NCBI RefSeq assembly: GCF_902491705.1
Contig: NZ_CABUIW010000002.1
Span: 44,329-108,328 of the forward strand
Reading direction: 5' to 3'
Source: an uncultured Lactobacillus sp.
Lineage (GTDB): Bacteria > Bacillota > Bacilli > Lactobacillales > Lactobacillaceae
DNA length: 64,000 nt
The position numbers and the translations under genes are program-made. Positions within the stretch are counted from its first letter, which is position 1. Each line of letters opens with the position of its first letter. Below, one piece after another: positions 49,304-59,601 of this stretch. Below the pieces are notes generated by a model. The model searched no databases. It was not told the DNA's origin and saw nothing but the letters and a program-made list of their open reading frames with translations.

Positions 49304-49515
49304 AAACGCCCTATGAAATAAATCATAGGACGAAACAATCGCGGTACCACCTAAGTTCCACAAAAATGTGACACTTAATTATGCTCCTTAACGCGGATGG
49401 CAACGATAGGTTCTTATACCAGGCTAAGTTCACAATTCCATTTTAAGGCTTCGCAGCTACCAGCCTCTCTCTGAAAAAACATCGTTGTTACTACTTCCTG
49501 ACCTTTATTTTCTTA
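49304..49515 (-). promoter_or_regulatory. Leucine T-box riboswitch of leuS
   Basis: T-box sequence AGGTGGTACCGCG (49340-49352) and terminator (arms about CGTCCTATGATTT/AAATAGGGCG, then TTTTATTTT). Stem I contains CAGAGAGAGG and GTGAACTTAGCC, where CTT would be the leucine specifier codon. Confidence 0.92.
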
Positions 49516-49572
49516 TAGATAATGATTATAATTTACCACAAATGCTAAAAATTACAAGAGGAGAGTATTTTT

Positions 49573-50232
49573 TTGATTAATACAGAAAATCCACCAAAGG
49601 ACACCTTAATTCCAGGTGCCATTTTTGTGGTCATCTATGCTGCGTGGGCAATTTTAGTTTCATCTGGCTCACAATTTATCCATAGTTTTGACAATGCAGT
49701 GGTTAGTGTGGTTTGCAACACAAATCCGGCTAACGTGGCTTTTGCCAAAACTTTTACCAATTTAGGCAATACTAGTGTAATTACGATTGAAACAATTATT
49801 TTATTCATTATTCTAATCGTCTTTAAACAATATGCCTACGCGTTTTTCACGGCGGGAGTAATGATCTGTGCTAACGGTTATAATTGGATTATCAAGCACG
49901 CTGTTGCAAGACATCGTCCTACTGTTCATCACCTTGTTTATGCTGATGGCTACAGTTTTCCCTCCGGACACTCAGTTGGTAGTGCCGCATTATTCGGAGT
50001 TTTGATTATTTTGACTATTTTATTAGTCAAAAGTAAATTCTGGAAAACTTTACTAATTATTATTTGGGCATTATTCCCAATCTTAATTGGTTACACTAGA
50101 ATCTTCGTTCATGTTCATTATCCTTCCGACGTATTCGGCGGTTGGATTGAAGGAACCACCTTTGTATTACTGGGCTATTCTTTCTTATATCATTTCTACA
50201 TTGAACCAAGAGTTAATAATAATCGATCATAA
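49573..50232 (+). CDS. PAP2-family phosphatase
   Basis: A 219-aa membrane protein with the PAP2 triad: KHAVARHRP (~98-106), SFPSGHSVGSAA (~130-141) and RIFVHVHYPSDVFGG (~178-192). Six membrane helices. Possibly undecaprenyl-diphosphate or lipid phosphate phosphatase. A TTG start after GAGGAG is the only one near the membrane segment. Ends at a terminator (50231-50269). Confidence 0.9.
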   Translation: MINTENPPKDTLIPGAIFVVIYAAWAILVSSGSQFIHSFDNAVVSVVCNTNPANVAFAKTFTNLGNTSVITIETIILFIILIVFKQYAYAFFTAGVMICANGYNWIIKHAVARHRPTVHHLVYADGYSFPSGHSVGSAALFGVLIILTILLVKSKFWKTLLIIIWALFPILIGYTRIFVHVHYPSDVFGGWIEGTTFVLLGYSFLYHFYIEPRVNNNRS

Positions 50233-50269
50233 AAAAGGCTGATTCCGTTTGGAATCAGCTTTTTTTTAT
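50231..50269. terminator. Bidirectional terminator
   Basis: An 11-bp stem (GGCTGATTCC / GGAATCAGCT, one G-T) with T7 on the plus and A6 on the other side; serves the PAP2 and ndh genes. Confidence 0.92.
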
Positions 50270-50271
50270 TT

Positions 50272-51483
50272 TTAGTGATATAAATCAAAGCGGCCAGTTG
50301 CCAATGTTTCTTTAATGCCACCAGTTTCCATTAATGACTTATCGATAATGATCTTCTTAAGAGCAGAAGCTAAATATCCTCTATAGCCATGCCCTAATGC
50401 GTTACCTGCGGCTTTACTTTCACCAACTGTTAGAACTTCACCTAAGTCATGGTAAACGTACTTAGAAGGACGAGCTTGACGGTTAATACGGCTTCTAATG
50501 TTATCTACAGCGTAGTTGGCCATTGATAATGCCATTTGAGCTGTATTAGGCCATGGCCAACCTTTAGCAGGATTCATAACCTGTGATGTATCCCCTAAAA
50601 TGTAAACATCATCATTTTCAGGAGCAGTTAAGTGATCTGTAACCATTACACGCCCGCGGCGGTTCTTAAAGCCTGAATTTTCTATTACTTGACTGCCACT
50701 GATACCCATCATCCAAAGTCTAGTACCAGCTGCAATTTCTTTTCTATCGTCTGAATCTTTTGTCTTATATAAAACTGAATGATCTGTAACTTTTTGAACA
50801 TAAGCTGGGTGCAAAACTTCAATATCATGCTTTTTAAGCAGTTTTAATGCATACTTTAATACCTTGCCATCAAACATTGGGAGAAGACGTTCAGAGCCTT
50901 CAATCATCTTAATAGTAATTTCTTTTGGATCAACTCCTGCAATTTTAGCTAAACGTGGACGTGCTTCAGATAAAGCACCAGCCAATTCAGTTGCTTGGAA
51001 GCCTCCACCACAAATTACAATTGATAAATGAATTGGATCCTTATCTTTTGCGTAGGCCTTCATTTCATTTTCAAGGTGGTCACGAATTGCTTCAGCTTGC
51101 TTTACATTTCCCATTGGCAAAGCATTTTCTTCAACGCCTTCAATGCCCATACTTCTTAATGTAAAGCCCAAACCAACTACACAATAATCATAAGCAATTG
51201 GCTCATGGTTCTTTAGTTCAACCTTTTTATTTTCAATATCAATTCTTTCAACCTTATCGATGATGAGCTTACTCATGCTCTTATCCAAGACATCATCGAT
51301 TTCATATGACATGCTTGTATATGGGTAACTGCCTGAAGCTACTTCATACAATCTCATTGTTTCATAGTGATATGAATTTTGATCGATTAAAATAATTTTT
51401 ACTTCATTACGCATTTTCTTTTGCAAAGCAACAACGGTTTTTAAACCTGCATAGCCTGCACCTAAGACAACGATTGTTTTCAT
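50272..51483 (-). CDS. ndh: Type II NADH dehydrogenase
   Basis: A 403-aa flavoprotein. FAD-binding VVLGAGYAGLKTV (~4-16), second Rossmann motif VICGGGFQATELAGALSEA (~158-176) and ending region VYILGDTSQVMNPAKGWPWP (~297-316). The C-terminus provides membrane attachment. It passes NADH electrons to quinone, so it is the electron input to the cytochrome bd oxidase encoded nearby. It shares its strand with menA. Confidence 0.92.
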   Translation of the reverse strand: MKTIVVLGAGYAGLKTVVALQKKMRNEVKIILIDQNSYHYETMRLYEVASGSYPYTSMSYEIDDVLDKSMSKLIIDKVERIDIENKKVELKNHEPIAYDYCVVGLGFTLRSMGIEGVEENALPMGNVKQAEAIRDHLENEMKAYAKDKDPIHLSIVICGGGFQATELAGALSEARPRLAKIAGVDPKEITIKMIEGSERLLPMFDGKVLKYALKLLKKHDIEVLHPAYVQKVTDHSVLYKTKDSDDRKEIAAGTRLWMMGISGSQVIENSGFKNRRGRVMVTDHLTAPENDDVYILGDTSQVMNPAKGWPWPNTAQMALSMANYAVDNIRSRINRQARPSKYVYHDLGEVLTVGESKAAGNALGHGYRGYLASALKKIIIDKSLMETGGIKETLATGRFDLYH

Positions 51484-51501
51484 GATATCCTCTATTTCTA
51501 G

Positions 51502-52401
51502 CTATAAAAGCACACCGATTAAATAAGTAACTGAATAAAATAACGATCCAACTAGTAAAGTTTTAACGGCACAGATGAATGTCTCTGTCTTCACTTGTTT
51601 TCTTAATAACAATTTGTTTTGCTTATAAACGAACGGTACAATTAAAATTGTTAGCCAAATTGTAGTTGGTGCTAATTTCAAAAACGGCAAAATTATGATG
51701 ATCAAAAAGGCTAAAACATTCTTTATGCTATAGGCGATTAGCGCCGCTTTTTTGCCTATAAAATGAACGATAGTTTTACGATGATTATCTTCATCTTCTT
51801 GTGCATCGCATATATTATTTGCCAGCATTAAATTGGAAATCCATAATTCATTAGCTAAAGTTAATAAAAAAACTTGTCCAACGCTAATCCAACTCCAAGC
51901 GAATTTTTGATAGGCATTTATATATACACTGATAAAGGTGATCATAAAGCCCATGGTAAAACCTGAAGCTAATTCGCCTAAAGGCAGACTAGATATTGGA
52001 TGCGGACCTGATGAATAGCTAAATCCTATGAAAAAGCAGAACATCCCCATCCACAAAACAGGAAGACCAGTTTGATTAGCTAGCCAGATTCCCAGTGCTG
52101 CGGAAATCACAGTAAAGATAATTATCAAATTTCTTACTAAAGTTGGTCGAATATTTTCTCGACCAATAATATTTGTTTTCTGTTGGTAGCTTTTACTATC
52201 TGCGTGATAGTAATCGTTATAATTGTCTAGCATATCTACCGTCATATTAAATATGAACATAGATATGAAGAACACTATCGATACAGGCCAATTTAATGAA
52301 TGATAATAATATGCACTAAAGCATAGCCCTAATGCAAAAGGCATTACACTTGCTGGCTTGGCCTTAATTTCTACCAGCTCTAAAAATGTACTTATAGACA
52401 C
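51502..52401 (-). CDS. menA: 1,4-dihydroxy-2-naphthoate polyprenyltransferase
   Basis: A 299-aa UbiA-type membrane protein; first Asp motif DMLDNYNDYYHADS (~56-69, NxxxD type) and second DAQEDEDNHRKT (~196-207), both expected in MenA. It attaches the isoprenoid chain to DHNA in menaquinone synthesis. No menFDHCEB genes are in this window, so the host probably needs supplied DHNA or quinone. It starts divergent to the polyprenyl synthase, 69 bp apart. Confidence 0.9.
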   Translation of the reverse strand: MSISTFLELVEIKAKPASVMPFALGLCFSAYYYHSLNWPVSIVFFISMFIFNMTVDMLDNYNDYYHADSKSYQQKTNIIGRENIRPTLVRNLIIIFTVISAALGIWLANQTGLPVLWMGMFCFFIGFSYSSGPHPISSLPLGELASGFTMGFMITFISVYINAYQKFAWSWISVGQVFLLTLANELWISNLMLANNICDAQEDEDNHRKTIVHFIGKKAALIAYSIKNVLAFLIIIILPFLKLAPTTIWLTILIVPFVYKQNKLLLRKQVKTETFICAVKTLLVGSLFYSVTYLIGVLL

Positions 52402-52470
52402 AATCTATTTCCTCTCAATTTGGTTTACTCACTATTAATTATAGTTTTATTTTAACTAAGGAAACTCACT

Positions 52471-53451
52471 ATGAACGATTCTAAACCATGGAAAAAATAT
52501 CCTTTAATCTCCAAAGAACTTGAAAAAGTTAATCAACTTATTCAAGATTCGATTAAAACGCCTTATTCTTCCTTGCAAGATGCTCTCTTGCAAATGGCTG
52601 ATAATGGCGGAAAATACTTACGTCCTAGCCTTCTTTTATTGTCAGCACATGCAGTTGGCAAGAGCAATGAAAAAACTATCAAGCTTGCCTCTTCAATTGA
52701 AATCTTGCACATGGCAACTTTAATTCACGATGACATCATCGATGATTCTGACAAGCGCCGTGGCAACGTAAGTGTTCAAGCCGCCTTTGGCAAAGATGTT
52801 GCTGTTTACAGTGGAGATTTATTATTCACAGTTTTCTTTGACTTAATGCTTGATGCAACAAACGAACATGAATATCTTGTTCGCAATGCCCAAACAATGC
52901 GAAAAATCTTAAATGGTGAATTAGGTCAGATGGCCGAACGTTTCAATCTAGATCAAACCTTTGACGACTACTTAAATGACGTTAAAGGAAAAACCGCTGC
53001 ACTTTTTCGGTTAGCTGCAGAAGAAGGATGCCATTTTGCCGGCGGAAGCACTGCTCAATGCAATGCTTTAGCCAACTTTGGTGAAAATTTAGGAATCGCT
53101 TTTCAAATCGTTGACGATATTCTCGACTACAGCGGCGGTAAAAAGTTAAACAAGCCAACTTTAGAAGATCTAGCAACTGGTGTATATTCACTACCACTTT
53201 TATTAGCCTTGCAAAAATCAAATCTAAAAAGCGAATTGCTTCCACTCCTAAAAAAGAAACGTCAAATGAGTTTAACTGATATGCAAGAAGTTCAAAAAAT
53301 CATTTTGAATAGCACTATTATTGATGACAGCCGCAGCTTAGCTCATCAATATGCTCAAAAGGCTATTGACTGTCTTTCTACTTTTGAATCTAATCCTGCA
53401 ATTAGTTTACTTAAAAAATTGCCAACTAAATTATTAACTCGCAGTTTTTAG
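52471..53451 (+). CDS. Polyprenyl diphosphate synthase (heptaprenyl/solanesyl type)
   Basis: A 326-aa trans-isoprenyl synthase. First Asp-rich motif DDIIDDSDKRRG (~90-101), second DDILDYSG (~216-223), both intact. Typical of the catalytic chain that makes the menaquinone tail. Its terminator overlaps the last codons of cydD. It pairs with menA in quinone side-chain assembly. Confidence 0.9.
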   Translation: MNDSKPWKKYPLISKELEKVNQLIQDSIKTPYSSLQDALLQMADNGGKYLRPSLLLLSAHAVGKSNEKTIKLASSIEILHMATLIHDDIIDDSDKRRGNVSVQAAFGKDVAVYSGDLLFTVFFDLMLDATNEHEYLVRNAQTMRKILNGELGQMAERFNLDQTFDDYLNDVKGKTAALFRLAAEEGCHFAGGSTAQCNALANFGENLGIAFQIVDDILDYSGGKKLNKPTLEDLATGVYSLPLLLALQKSNLKSELLPLLKKKRQMSLTDMQEVQKIILNSTIIDDSRSLAHQYAQKAIDCLSTFESNPAISLLKKLPTKLLTRSF

Positions 53452-53480
53452 TCGATCAAAGTCCTTGATCGGCTTTTTTT
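53451..53480 (+). terminator. Terminator of polyprenyl synthase gene
   Basis: GTCGATCAA-AGTCC-TTGATCGGC (9 bp, one G-T) and T7. It overlaps the 3' end of the convergent cydD, so the sequence serves both as coding and terminator. Confidence 0.88.
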
Positions 53481-55207
53481 AATTCACGATAACGGGCATT
53501 AGTTTGCCATAATTGTTTAGGAGTACCTTCCATTTCAATCTGGCCATCTTCGATAAAGATTACCTGATTCATCTTTTCAATGCCTTGCAAATGATGAGTA
53601 ATCCAAATTAACGTTTTACCATCAAGCTGTTTAATAAATGTATTGATTACCGCTTGTTCAGTAATTGGATCCAGACCCACTGTAGGCTCATCTAAAAGAA
53701 CAATCGGTGCATTTTTCAAAAGGACTCTGGCTAATGCTAAACGGTGTCGTTCACCGCCTGAGAAACGTAATCCAGCTTCTTCAACCTGAGTATCCATTTT
53801 TTCAGGTAAAGCTTCAATTGTCTGCTTAAGCCCTACTCTGTCCAATACATCCCACAACTGCTCATCAGTTGCTTCTTCATTACCTAGACGTAAATTATTA
53901 GCGATTGTCGTGTTAAACAAATATGGTGTTTGGTTAATCACGCTAAAGTATTTAGACATTTGATCACCAAATTCACTAACGTCGATATTGTTCAAAGTAA
54001 TCTTACCGGCAGTTGGCTTACGGTCTCCGCGAAGCAAAGCTGCTAATGTACTCTTACCTGCACCACTTTTACCTAAAATCGCAACTTTTTCACCAGCGTG
54101 AATATTTAAACTAATCCCACGCAAAATTTCTTTTGTTGTTTGCGGATAAGTATAGTGAACATTTTTAACTGATAAATCATATGGAGCAGAAATTGTCGGA
54201 GCTTCTTTTTGCACCTTTTGGTTTGGATCAGGCAAATTATTCAAACGAACCAAAGACTTTTGATACACATTGGTTTCTTGAGCCGCAGTTGGTAAACCAG
54301 CTAATGCTTCATTTAATGGGAAAACTGCTAAAACAAAGGCTGCAATCCAATTAGTTAAAGGACTAGCATGACCACCGAATTTTGCACCAGCCCAAATAAT
54401 CAAACTGATTACGATTAACAAAAAGACCATTTGCATCAAAAAGTTACGGAGTCGCTCAAAGCTCTTCATCTTTTGATTAACTGAGATTAACTTATCCTGA
54501 CTGTTTACGTGCAGCTGCAAATATTCTTTGTTTCTTCCAGATAAAATCCAATCGCTAACACCCAAGACATTATCTGTTAAATCAACATATAAATTATCTT
54601 GAGCTTCTTTTTCATAATCCTGTCTAGCACCATTAACCAAAATTGACCAAATAGGAATTGCAAAGATCATTAATCCAAATGTGATCAGCATCCAAAGCCC
54701 CATTAAAGGAGACAGGATTCCTAAACCAATCACTATAATTGCGTAAAGCCCCCATGCCACAAACATTGGAAAGATTGAACGCAAATATAAATTTTGAATA
54801 TGGCTAATATCATCTGAAAGCAGTCCTAGGACATCCCCTAATTGATATTTGCTATTAAATATAGTGGCATCGGTTTCTAGTGCATCATACATCTTTTGTC
54901 TAAACTTAGATGTCATTCTCAGAACCCAGTTATGACTAACGATTCTTTCAAAATATTGAATAGCTGGTCGAGCGATTCCGAATGCTCTAGTTAAAACTAT
55001 TGGCACATAAACTAGCAAAATGTTCTCAGGATGTGTTGCGGATTTACTAATTAAAAATCCTGCACAGAACATTAATCCGGCTCCACACACGAAGGTTAAT
55101 ATTCCTAAAAATATCGCTAAAATTAATGTCTTTTTGTAATGGTGCAAAAATGGTTTTACCCAGCGATCATGTTTTAGTGATTTAATAATTGGTATTTTAT
55201 TGATCAT
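53456..55207 (-). CDS. cydD: CydD ABC transporter subunit for cytochrome bd assembly
   Basis: A 583-aa half-transporter: six membrane helices, then an ATPase with Walker A ILGKSGAGKST (~372-382), signature FSGGERHRLALA (~474-485) and Walker B PIVLLDEPTVG (~492-502). Overlaps cydC by 11 bp. With CydC it exports thiols (glutathione/cysteine) required for heme insertion into bd oxidase. Assignment as C or D follows gene order. Confidence 0.92.
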   Translation of the reverse strand: MINKIPIIKSLKHDRWVKPFLHHYKKTLILAIFLGILTFVCGAGLMFCAGFLISKSATHPENILLVYVPIVLTRAFGIARPAIQYFERIVSHNWVLRMTSKFRQKMYDALETDATIFNSKYQLGDVLGLLSDDISHIQNLYLRSIFPMFVAWGLYAIIVIGLGILSPLMGLWMLITFGLMIFAIPIWSILVNGARQDYEKEAQDNLYVDLTDNVLGVSDWILSGRNKEYLQLHVNSQDKLISVNQKMKSFERLRNFLMQMVFLLIVISLIIWAGAKFGGHASPLTNWIAAFVLAVFPLNEALAGLPTAAQETNVYQKSLVRLNNLPDPNQKVQKEAPTISAPYDLSVKNVHYTYPQTTKEILRGISLNIHAGEKVAILGKSGAGKSTLAALLRGDRKPTAGKITLNNIDVSEFGDQMSKYFSVINQTPYLFNTTIANNLRLGNEEATDEQLWDVLDRVGLKQTIEALPEKMDTQVEEAGLRFSGGERHRLALARVLLKNAPIVLLDEPTVGLDPITEQAVINTFIKQLDGKTLIWITHHLQGIEKMNQVIFIEDGQIEMEGTPKQLWQTNARYRELKKADQGL

Positions 55208-56915
55208 TTTGATCGCCTCTTATCTCTTGCATCAGTTTTACAAAGTAGCCATTCTTATTTTTTAATTCATCAAATGTTCCTTGTTCAACTAGCTTTCCAT
55301 GATCCATTACTAATATGTAATCCATCTCTTTCATCCAGTGCAGTCTGTGAGTTGCAAAGATAACTAGATGATTCTTCATTAATGGCAACATTTTATGCTT
55401 TAAATCGATTTCTGTTTCAATATCTAGGTGCGCTGTCGGTTCATCAAAAATCATTACTTTACGCTTTTGATCAAGAAACGCACGAGCTAAAGCAATTCTT
55501 TGTGCTTGACCACCTGAAAGTACTCTTTTACCTTGCCCAATTACTGTATCCAATCCTTGTGGCAACTCATTTAGTAAATCATCCAGTCCTACAACATGAA
55601 TTGCTTGTTTTATTTCTTCATCACTTGCTTGAGGTTTATAAAAAGCAATATTTTTTCTCAAACTTGCTGTAAAGACATATGGATTTTGCGGAATATAAGT
55701 TAATTGCTTATGCCAGTCCGCAATATTTAAAGTCTTAGCAGTCTGATTTTGAATCTTTATTTTTGCTTCTTCTGGAATTAAGAATCCACTTAATAAATTG
55801 ATCAGTGTTGATTTTCCTGAACCACTAGTACCAATAATCCCTACTTTTTCATAGCCTTTAATTTTTAAAGATAATGGTCCAATCGTTGTACCCTTGTTGT
55901 ATTTGAATTTTAAATCTTGTACATCAAGTTCATCGTCAGCGCTCCAAGAAGTAAGCTTAACGTCTTCTACTGGCTCTTTAGGCATCGCTATTAACTGATT
56001 AATTCGCTTAAAAGCATTATTACCATTTAGCGTTGCGTGGAAGTCACCAGCAAAATTACGAATTGGTAAGAAATACTCTGGCGCTAAAATCAAAATAGCT
56101 AAGGCAGAGAAAAGCATTATTTTGCCACTTAACAAGTTAAAGCCTAAATAAACAGCAATGACAGCAATTGATAATGTCGTGAAGAAATCAAGGGCAAAAG
56201 TTGAGAGCATTGCTACTCGCAAAACTGCCATTGTTTTACGACGGAAATCTTCACTTAAATGAAAGATACTAGTTGAATAGCGTTTGCTTAAACCTAAATA
56301 TTTTAAAGTATCAATTCCACGCAAAGAATCAATAAAGTTATTAGATAATTTTTCAAAATTACCGAACTGTTTAATCGCCTTATCTTGAGCCGCATGACCC
56401 AAAATAATCATGAATAAAACAATTAATGGATACATGATGAGCAAAATTAAAGCACATTGCCAATTTACAAAAAGCATTGCGATAAACAGTAATATTGGTA
56501 CGATCATCATTGTTAATACTTTGTTGTAAATTAACTTAATATAATTTCTAACTTCATCAATTCCATCCAAGGCCATCGTAATCAAACTACCAGTACCTTG
56601 TTTTTGAATAATTGTTTGACCTTCATTGAAAACTTTATTTAATAATTTCTGCCGTAATTTTTCCGATTCGGTATTTGAATATTGATCTAGAATTTTATCT
56701 TTAATCCAATCAATTAACTGTCTACCTGTAAAACACAAAGCAAATAATAATAAATATGGAATATTCAGCCTTTTTCCTTGCCATAAAATCGTTAAAACTA
56801 AACTTAATGACAGAGCCTGCCCAATAATTAAAAAAGCCTGCAGAACTTCAAGCACTGCAAGCTTTCTTACAATTGCACCAGCACCATCAAGTTTAAAAAG
56901 GTGTCGATCAATCAT
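55197..56915 (-). CDS. cydC: CydC ABC transporter subunit for cytochrome bd assembly
   Basis: A 572-aa half-transporter with Walker A IIGTSGSGKST (~357-367), signature LSGGQAQRIALA (~468-479) and Walker B KVMIFDEPTAH (~487-497). Starts 3 bp after cydB stop. Heterodimer with CydD. Confidence 0.92.
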   Translation of the reverse strand: MIDRHLFKLDGAGAIVRKLAVLEVLQAFLIIGQALSLSLVLTILWQGKRLNIPYLLLFALCFTGRQLIDWIKDKILDQYSNTESEKLRQKLLNKVFNEGQTIIQKQGTGSLITMALDGIDEVRNYIKLIYNKVLTMMIVPILLFIAMLFVNWQCALILLIMYPLIVLFMIILGHAAQDKAIKQFGNFEKLSNNFIDSLRGIDTLKYLGLSKRYSTSIFHLSEDFRRKTMAVLRVAMLSTFALDFFTTLSIAVIAVYLGFNLLSGKIMLFSALAILILAPEYFLPIRNFAGDFHATLNGNNAFKRINQLIAMPKEPVEDVKLTSWSADDELDVQDLKFKYNKGTTIGPLSLKIKGYEKVGIIGTSGSGKSTLINLLSGFLIPEEAKIKIQNQTAKTLNIADWHKQLTYIPQNPYVFTASLRKNIAFYKPQASDEEIKQAIHVVGLDDLLNELPQGLDTVIGQGKRVLSGGQAQRIALARAFLDQKRKVMIFDEPTAHLDIETEIDLKHKMLPLMKNHLVIFATHRLHWMKEMDYILVMDHGKLVEQGTFDELKNKNGYFVKLMQEIRGDQNDQ

Positions 56916-56917
56916 TA

Positions 56918-57934
56918 TTAATATCCTTCTCCTATTGCAGGCATTTCAATTCTTTTACGGAAAATCCAGTATGACCAAATAGTGTATGCCAAAATGCATG
57001 GAACTAAAATCACAGTAGCAACAGTCATAACAATTAGTGTGTAATTAGATGATGATGCAGTTTGAATCATCAAATCATATTTACTACTAATAGATGAAAT
57101 CATTACTCTTGGGAATAATCCACAAAAGATCAAAGCAACTAATGAAACCAAAGTTAAGCCACTAAAAGTGAATGCCCAACCTTCTCTGTTAGCAAATGTT
57201 GCTACATGTCCTGCAACTGAAAAGGCGACAATTAAAGCCAATAAAACTAAAGTTGCAACTGGGTGTACTTTCAAGAAATCAGTTTGGAATAATAAAAGCA
57301 AAGCGAAAATAACTTCACCAACATAAAGGACCCAGTAAAATGCTTTGGAATAGTTTTGAGCACGAGTACTAATAACGCCCTTAGTTTTTAAAGCAATATA
57401 GTTCAAGCCATGTAAATAAGTAAGCAAAGTTAAGGCAATGCCACCTACAATTGAGAACCAATTGAAGTAATCAAAGAAATGTGCTGTCATATTTCCTTTA
57501 GCATCAATTGGCATCCCTTTAATCATGGAAATAAACATGATGCCTAAAAAGAATGGAGCAATAAAACTACCAAGTGCCATTGCGTTATCCCAAAATGGTT
57601 TACGTGGCTCAGGACTTTGAGCACGGAATTCAAATGATACGCCACGGATAATTAAACCAACCAAAATTAATAATAAAATTAAGTAATAGCCGGAAAATAA
57701 TGAAGCATACCAATATGGGAATGATGCAAACATTGCACCACCTGCAGTAATTAACCAAACTTCATTACCATCCCAAACGGGACCAATAGTGGCAATAATT
57801 TGACTTCTTTCCTTTTCATTATGGCCTAAAGTTTTAACTGCCATTCCAACTCCGTAGTCAAAACCATCAAGAAAGAAGAAGCCGCTAAACAAAACGCCAA
57901 TTAAGATAAACCAAAGTATTTGCAAGAATGACAT
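56918..57934 (-). CDS. cydB: Cytochrome bd ubiquinol/menaquinol oxidase subunit II
   Basis: A 338-aa membrane protein: FILIGVLFSGFFFLDGFDYG at the N-terminus is the CydB hallmark, and WDGNEVWLITAGGAMFASFP (~54-73) is also conserved. Immediately follows cydA (no gap). Forms the oxygen-reducing complex with CydA. Confidence 0.95.
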   Translation of the reverse strand: MSFLQILWFILIGVLFSGFFFLDGFDYGVGMAVKTLGHNEKERSQIIATIGPVWDGNEVWLITAGGAMFASFPYWYASLFSGYYLILLLILVGLIIRGVSFEFRAQSPEPRKPFWDNAMALGSFIAPFFLGIMFISMIKGMPIDAKGNMTAHFFDYFNWFSIVGGIALTLLTYLHGLNYIALKTKGVISTRAQNYSKAFYWVLYVGEVIFALLLLFQTDFLKVHPVATLVLLALIVAFSVAGHVATFANREGWAFTFSGLTLVSLVALIFCGLFPRVMISSISSKYDLMIQTASSSNYTLIVMTVATVILVPCILAYTIWSYWIFRKRIEMPAIGEGY

Positions 57935-59374
57935 TTAGAAGGCCCCCTTTGCAAATGGATCTGTTTCTTTATCGCTAGCTTGCGTCTTCATAGCTAATTC
58001 TTCCGGATCATTGTGTAAGAAGCGGACAATCAAGCCAATTAAGATAATAGCTAAACCTGTAAATAAGCAGAAGTAAACGATATTTGATGTAAGAAGTGAA
58101 GCTACTGAAACGTTTGGTGAAACACTTTGAGCGATGGTAAATAAACCATAAACAGTCCATGGTGCACGACCAAGTTCAGTAATTAACCAACCACCAGTAT
58201 TAGCAATAAATGGTGTAAATGTCATTAAGGCTATTACCCATAAGCACCAACGGTGATTATAAAGTGATACTTTCTTCTTGCGAGTCATAATTAAACCTAC
58301 AACTGAGACAAGTGCCATTAATGCACCAAAGCCAGCCATAAAGCGGAAGCTCCAGAATAAAGTATTAACTGGAACATAGTAATTCATCTTCTCGCCAGCA
58401 ATATGAGTACCATATTTCTTTTCCATCTCTTTGTTGACTTCTTCCATACCTTTAACAGAACCAGTAGTCTTGTGGTATGAAAGAATACTCAACATATCTG
58501 GAATATCAATTTTGCCTTTAATTTCATGGGTCTTAGGATCAGCATATCCAATTACGACTGTCCATGGAGCTTTTTCACCAGTAGTCTTATACAAGGCTTC
58601 TGTTGCAGCAAATTTCATTGGTTGTTCGTGAACCAAGTACTGCATTTGAAGGTCCCCCATGCCAATTGAACCTAGAGAGAAGATCAACATTAATGTCAAT
58701 CCTAGGCGAATTGTCTTGTGGTAGATACTCTTGTTAATATCAGATAATGTTCTCTTCTTTAAAAGTTGAAAAGCGGCTAACCCAGTAATAATTGTTGCAC
58801 CAGTAAGAAGTGCACCCATAATTACGTGGCCGAATTCAAACATTAATTGCTTATTAGCTAAAAGAGCACCAAAGTTAACCATTTCGGCGCGGCCATTTCT
58901 AATAGCAAATCCTGTTGGGTGTTGCATAAATGAGTTGGCTGTCAAAATCCAAACAGCAGATGTGATAGTCCCAAATACAATCATCCAAATAAAGAATAGG
59001 TGCAAACCCTTCTTTACTTTATCCCAGGTAAACATCCATAATCCGATAAAAGTTGATTCAATAAAGAATGATAATAATGCTTCAAAGGCAAGCGGAGCAC
59101 CAAAAATATCACCCATGAACCTAGAATAATCAGACCAGTTCATTCCGAATTGGAATTCCTGAATAATTCCTGTAACTACTCCCACAGCAAAGCTTAAAAG
59201 GAAGACATTTCCCCAAAACCTTGTCATTTTTTTATATTCAGACTTGCCGGTATGAACATACATCGATTCCATGATCGCTACAACAAACACAGTACCTATT
59301 GAAAATGGTACAAAGAAAAAGTGAAAGATCGTTGTCATTGCAAACTGGAATCTCGCTAAACTAACAATATTCAT
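57935..59374 (-). CDS. cydA: Cytochrome bd oxidase subunit I
   Basis: A 479-aa subunit; start at ATG 59374 (MNIVSLARFQFAMTTIFHFF) chosen since GGAGG lies 8 bp upstream, whereas the ATG at 59389 is part of the same site. Heme b ligand region LARFQFAMTTIFHFFFVPFSIG (His19-like) and the quinol loop with GLGRAP-type motif ELGRAPWTVYG are present; the Q-loop is short as in Firmicutes. Respires with exogenous heme and quinone. A weak cre-like TGAAAACGCATTAA (minus strand, 59486-59499) lies ~115 bp upstream. Confidence 0.96.
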   Translation of the reverse strand: MNIVSLARFQFAMTTIFHFFFVPFSIGTVFVVAIMESMYVHTGKSEYKKMTRFWGNVFLLSFAVGVVTGIIQEFQFGMNWSDYSRFMGDIFGAPLAFEALLSFFIESTFIGLWMFTWDKVKKGLHLFFIWMIVFGTITSAVWILTANSFMQHPTGFAIRNGRAEMVNFGALLANKQLMFEFGHVIMGALLTGATIITGLAAFQLLKKRTLSDINKSIYHKTIRLGLTLMLIFSLGSIGMGDLQMQYLVHEQPMKFAATEALYKTTGEKAPWTVVIGYADPKTHEIKGKIDIPDMLSILSYHKTTGSVKGMEEVNKEMEKKYGTHIAGEKMNYYVPVNTLFWSFRFMAGFGALMALVSVVGLIMTRKKKVSLYNHRWCLWVIALMTFTPFIANTGGWLITELGRAPWTVYGLFTIAQSVSPNVSVASLLTSNIVYFCLFTGLAIILIGLIVRFLHNDPEELAMKTQASDKETDPFAKGAF

Positions 59375-59561
59375 TCTTAGCGCCTCCATCTATCAATCAC
59401 ATTACAAGTCTCTGCGTAAAATAACTAATATTATTTTATTCATCCTTAGTGTACTTCCCATCTCCTTCACTTGCAAGAGATAACATTAATGCGTTTTCAG
59501 TAATCAAAGCTTATTTTACCGTAAGATTAAGCTTTTGGAGGCTTTTTTTAAATAATAAAAA

Positions 59562-59600
59562 AAGTTGGATCTTCACATTTAGAATGCGAAAATCCAACTT
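59562..59600 (-). terminator. Terminator of DHA2 transporter gene
   Basis: AAGTTGGAT/ATCCAACTT outer stem with an inner TTCGCATT/AATGTGAA stem, then TTTTTTTATT on the minus strand. The gene-free region 59375-59561 otherwise holds the cydA leader. Confidence 0.88.
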
Positions 59601-59601
59601 T

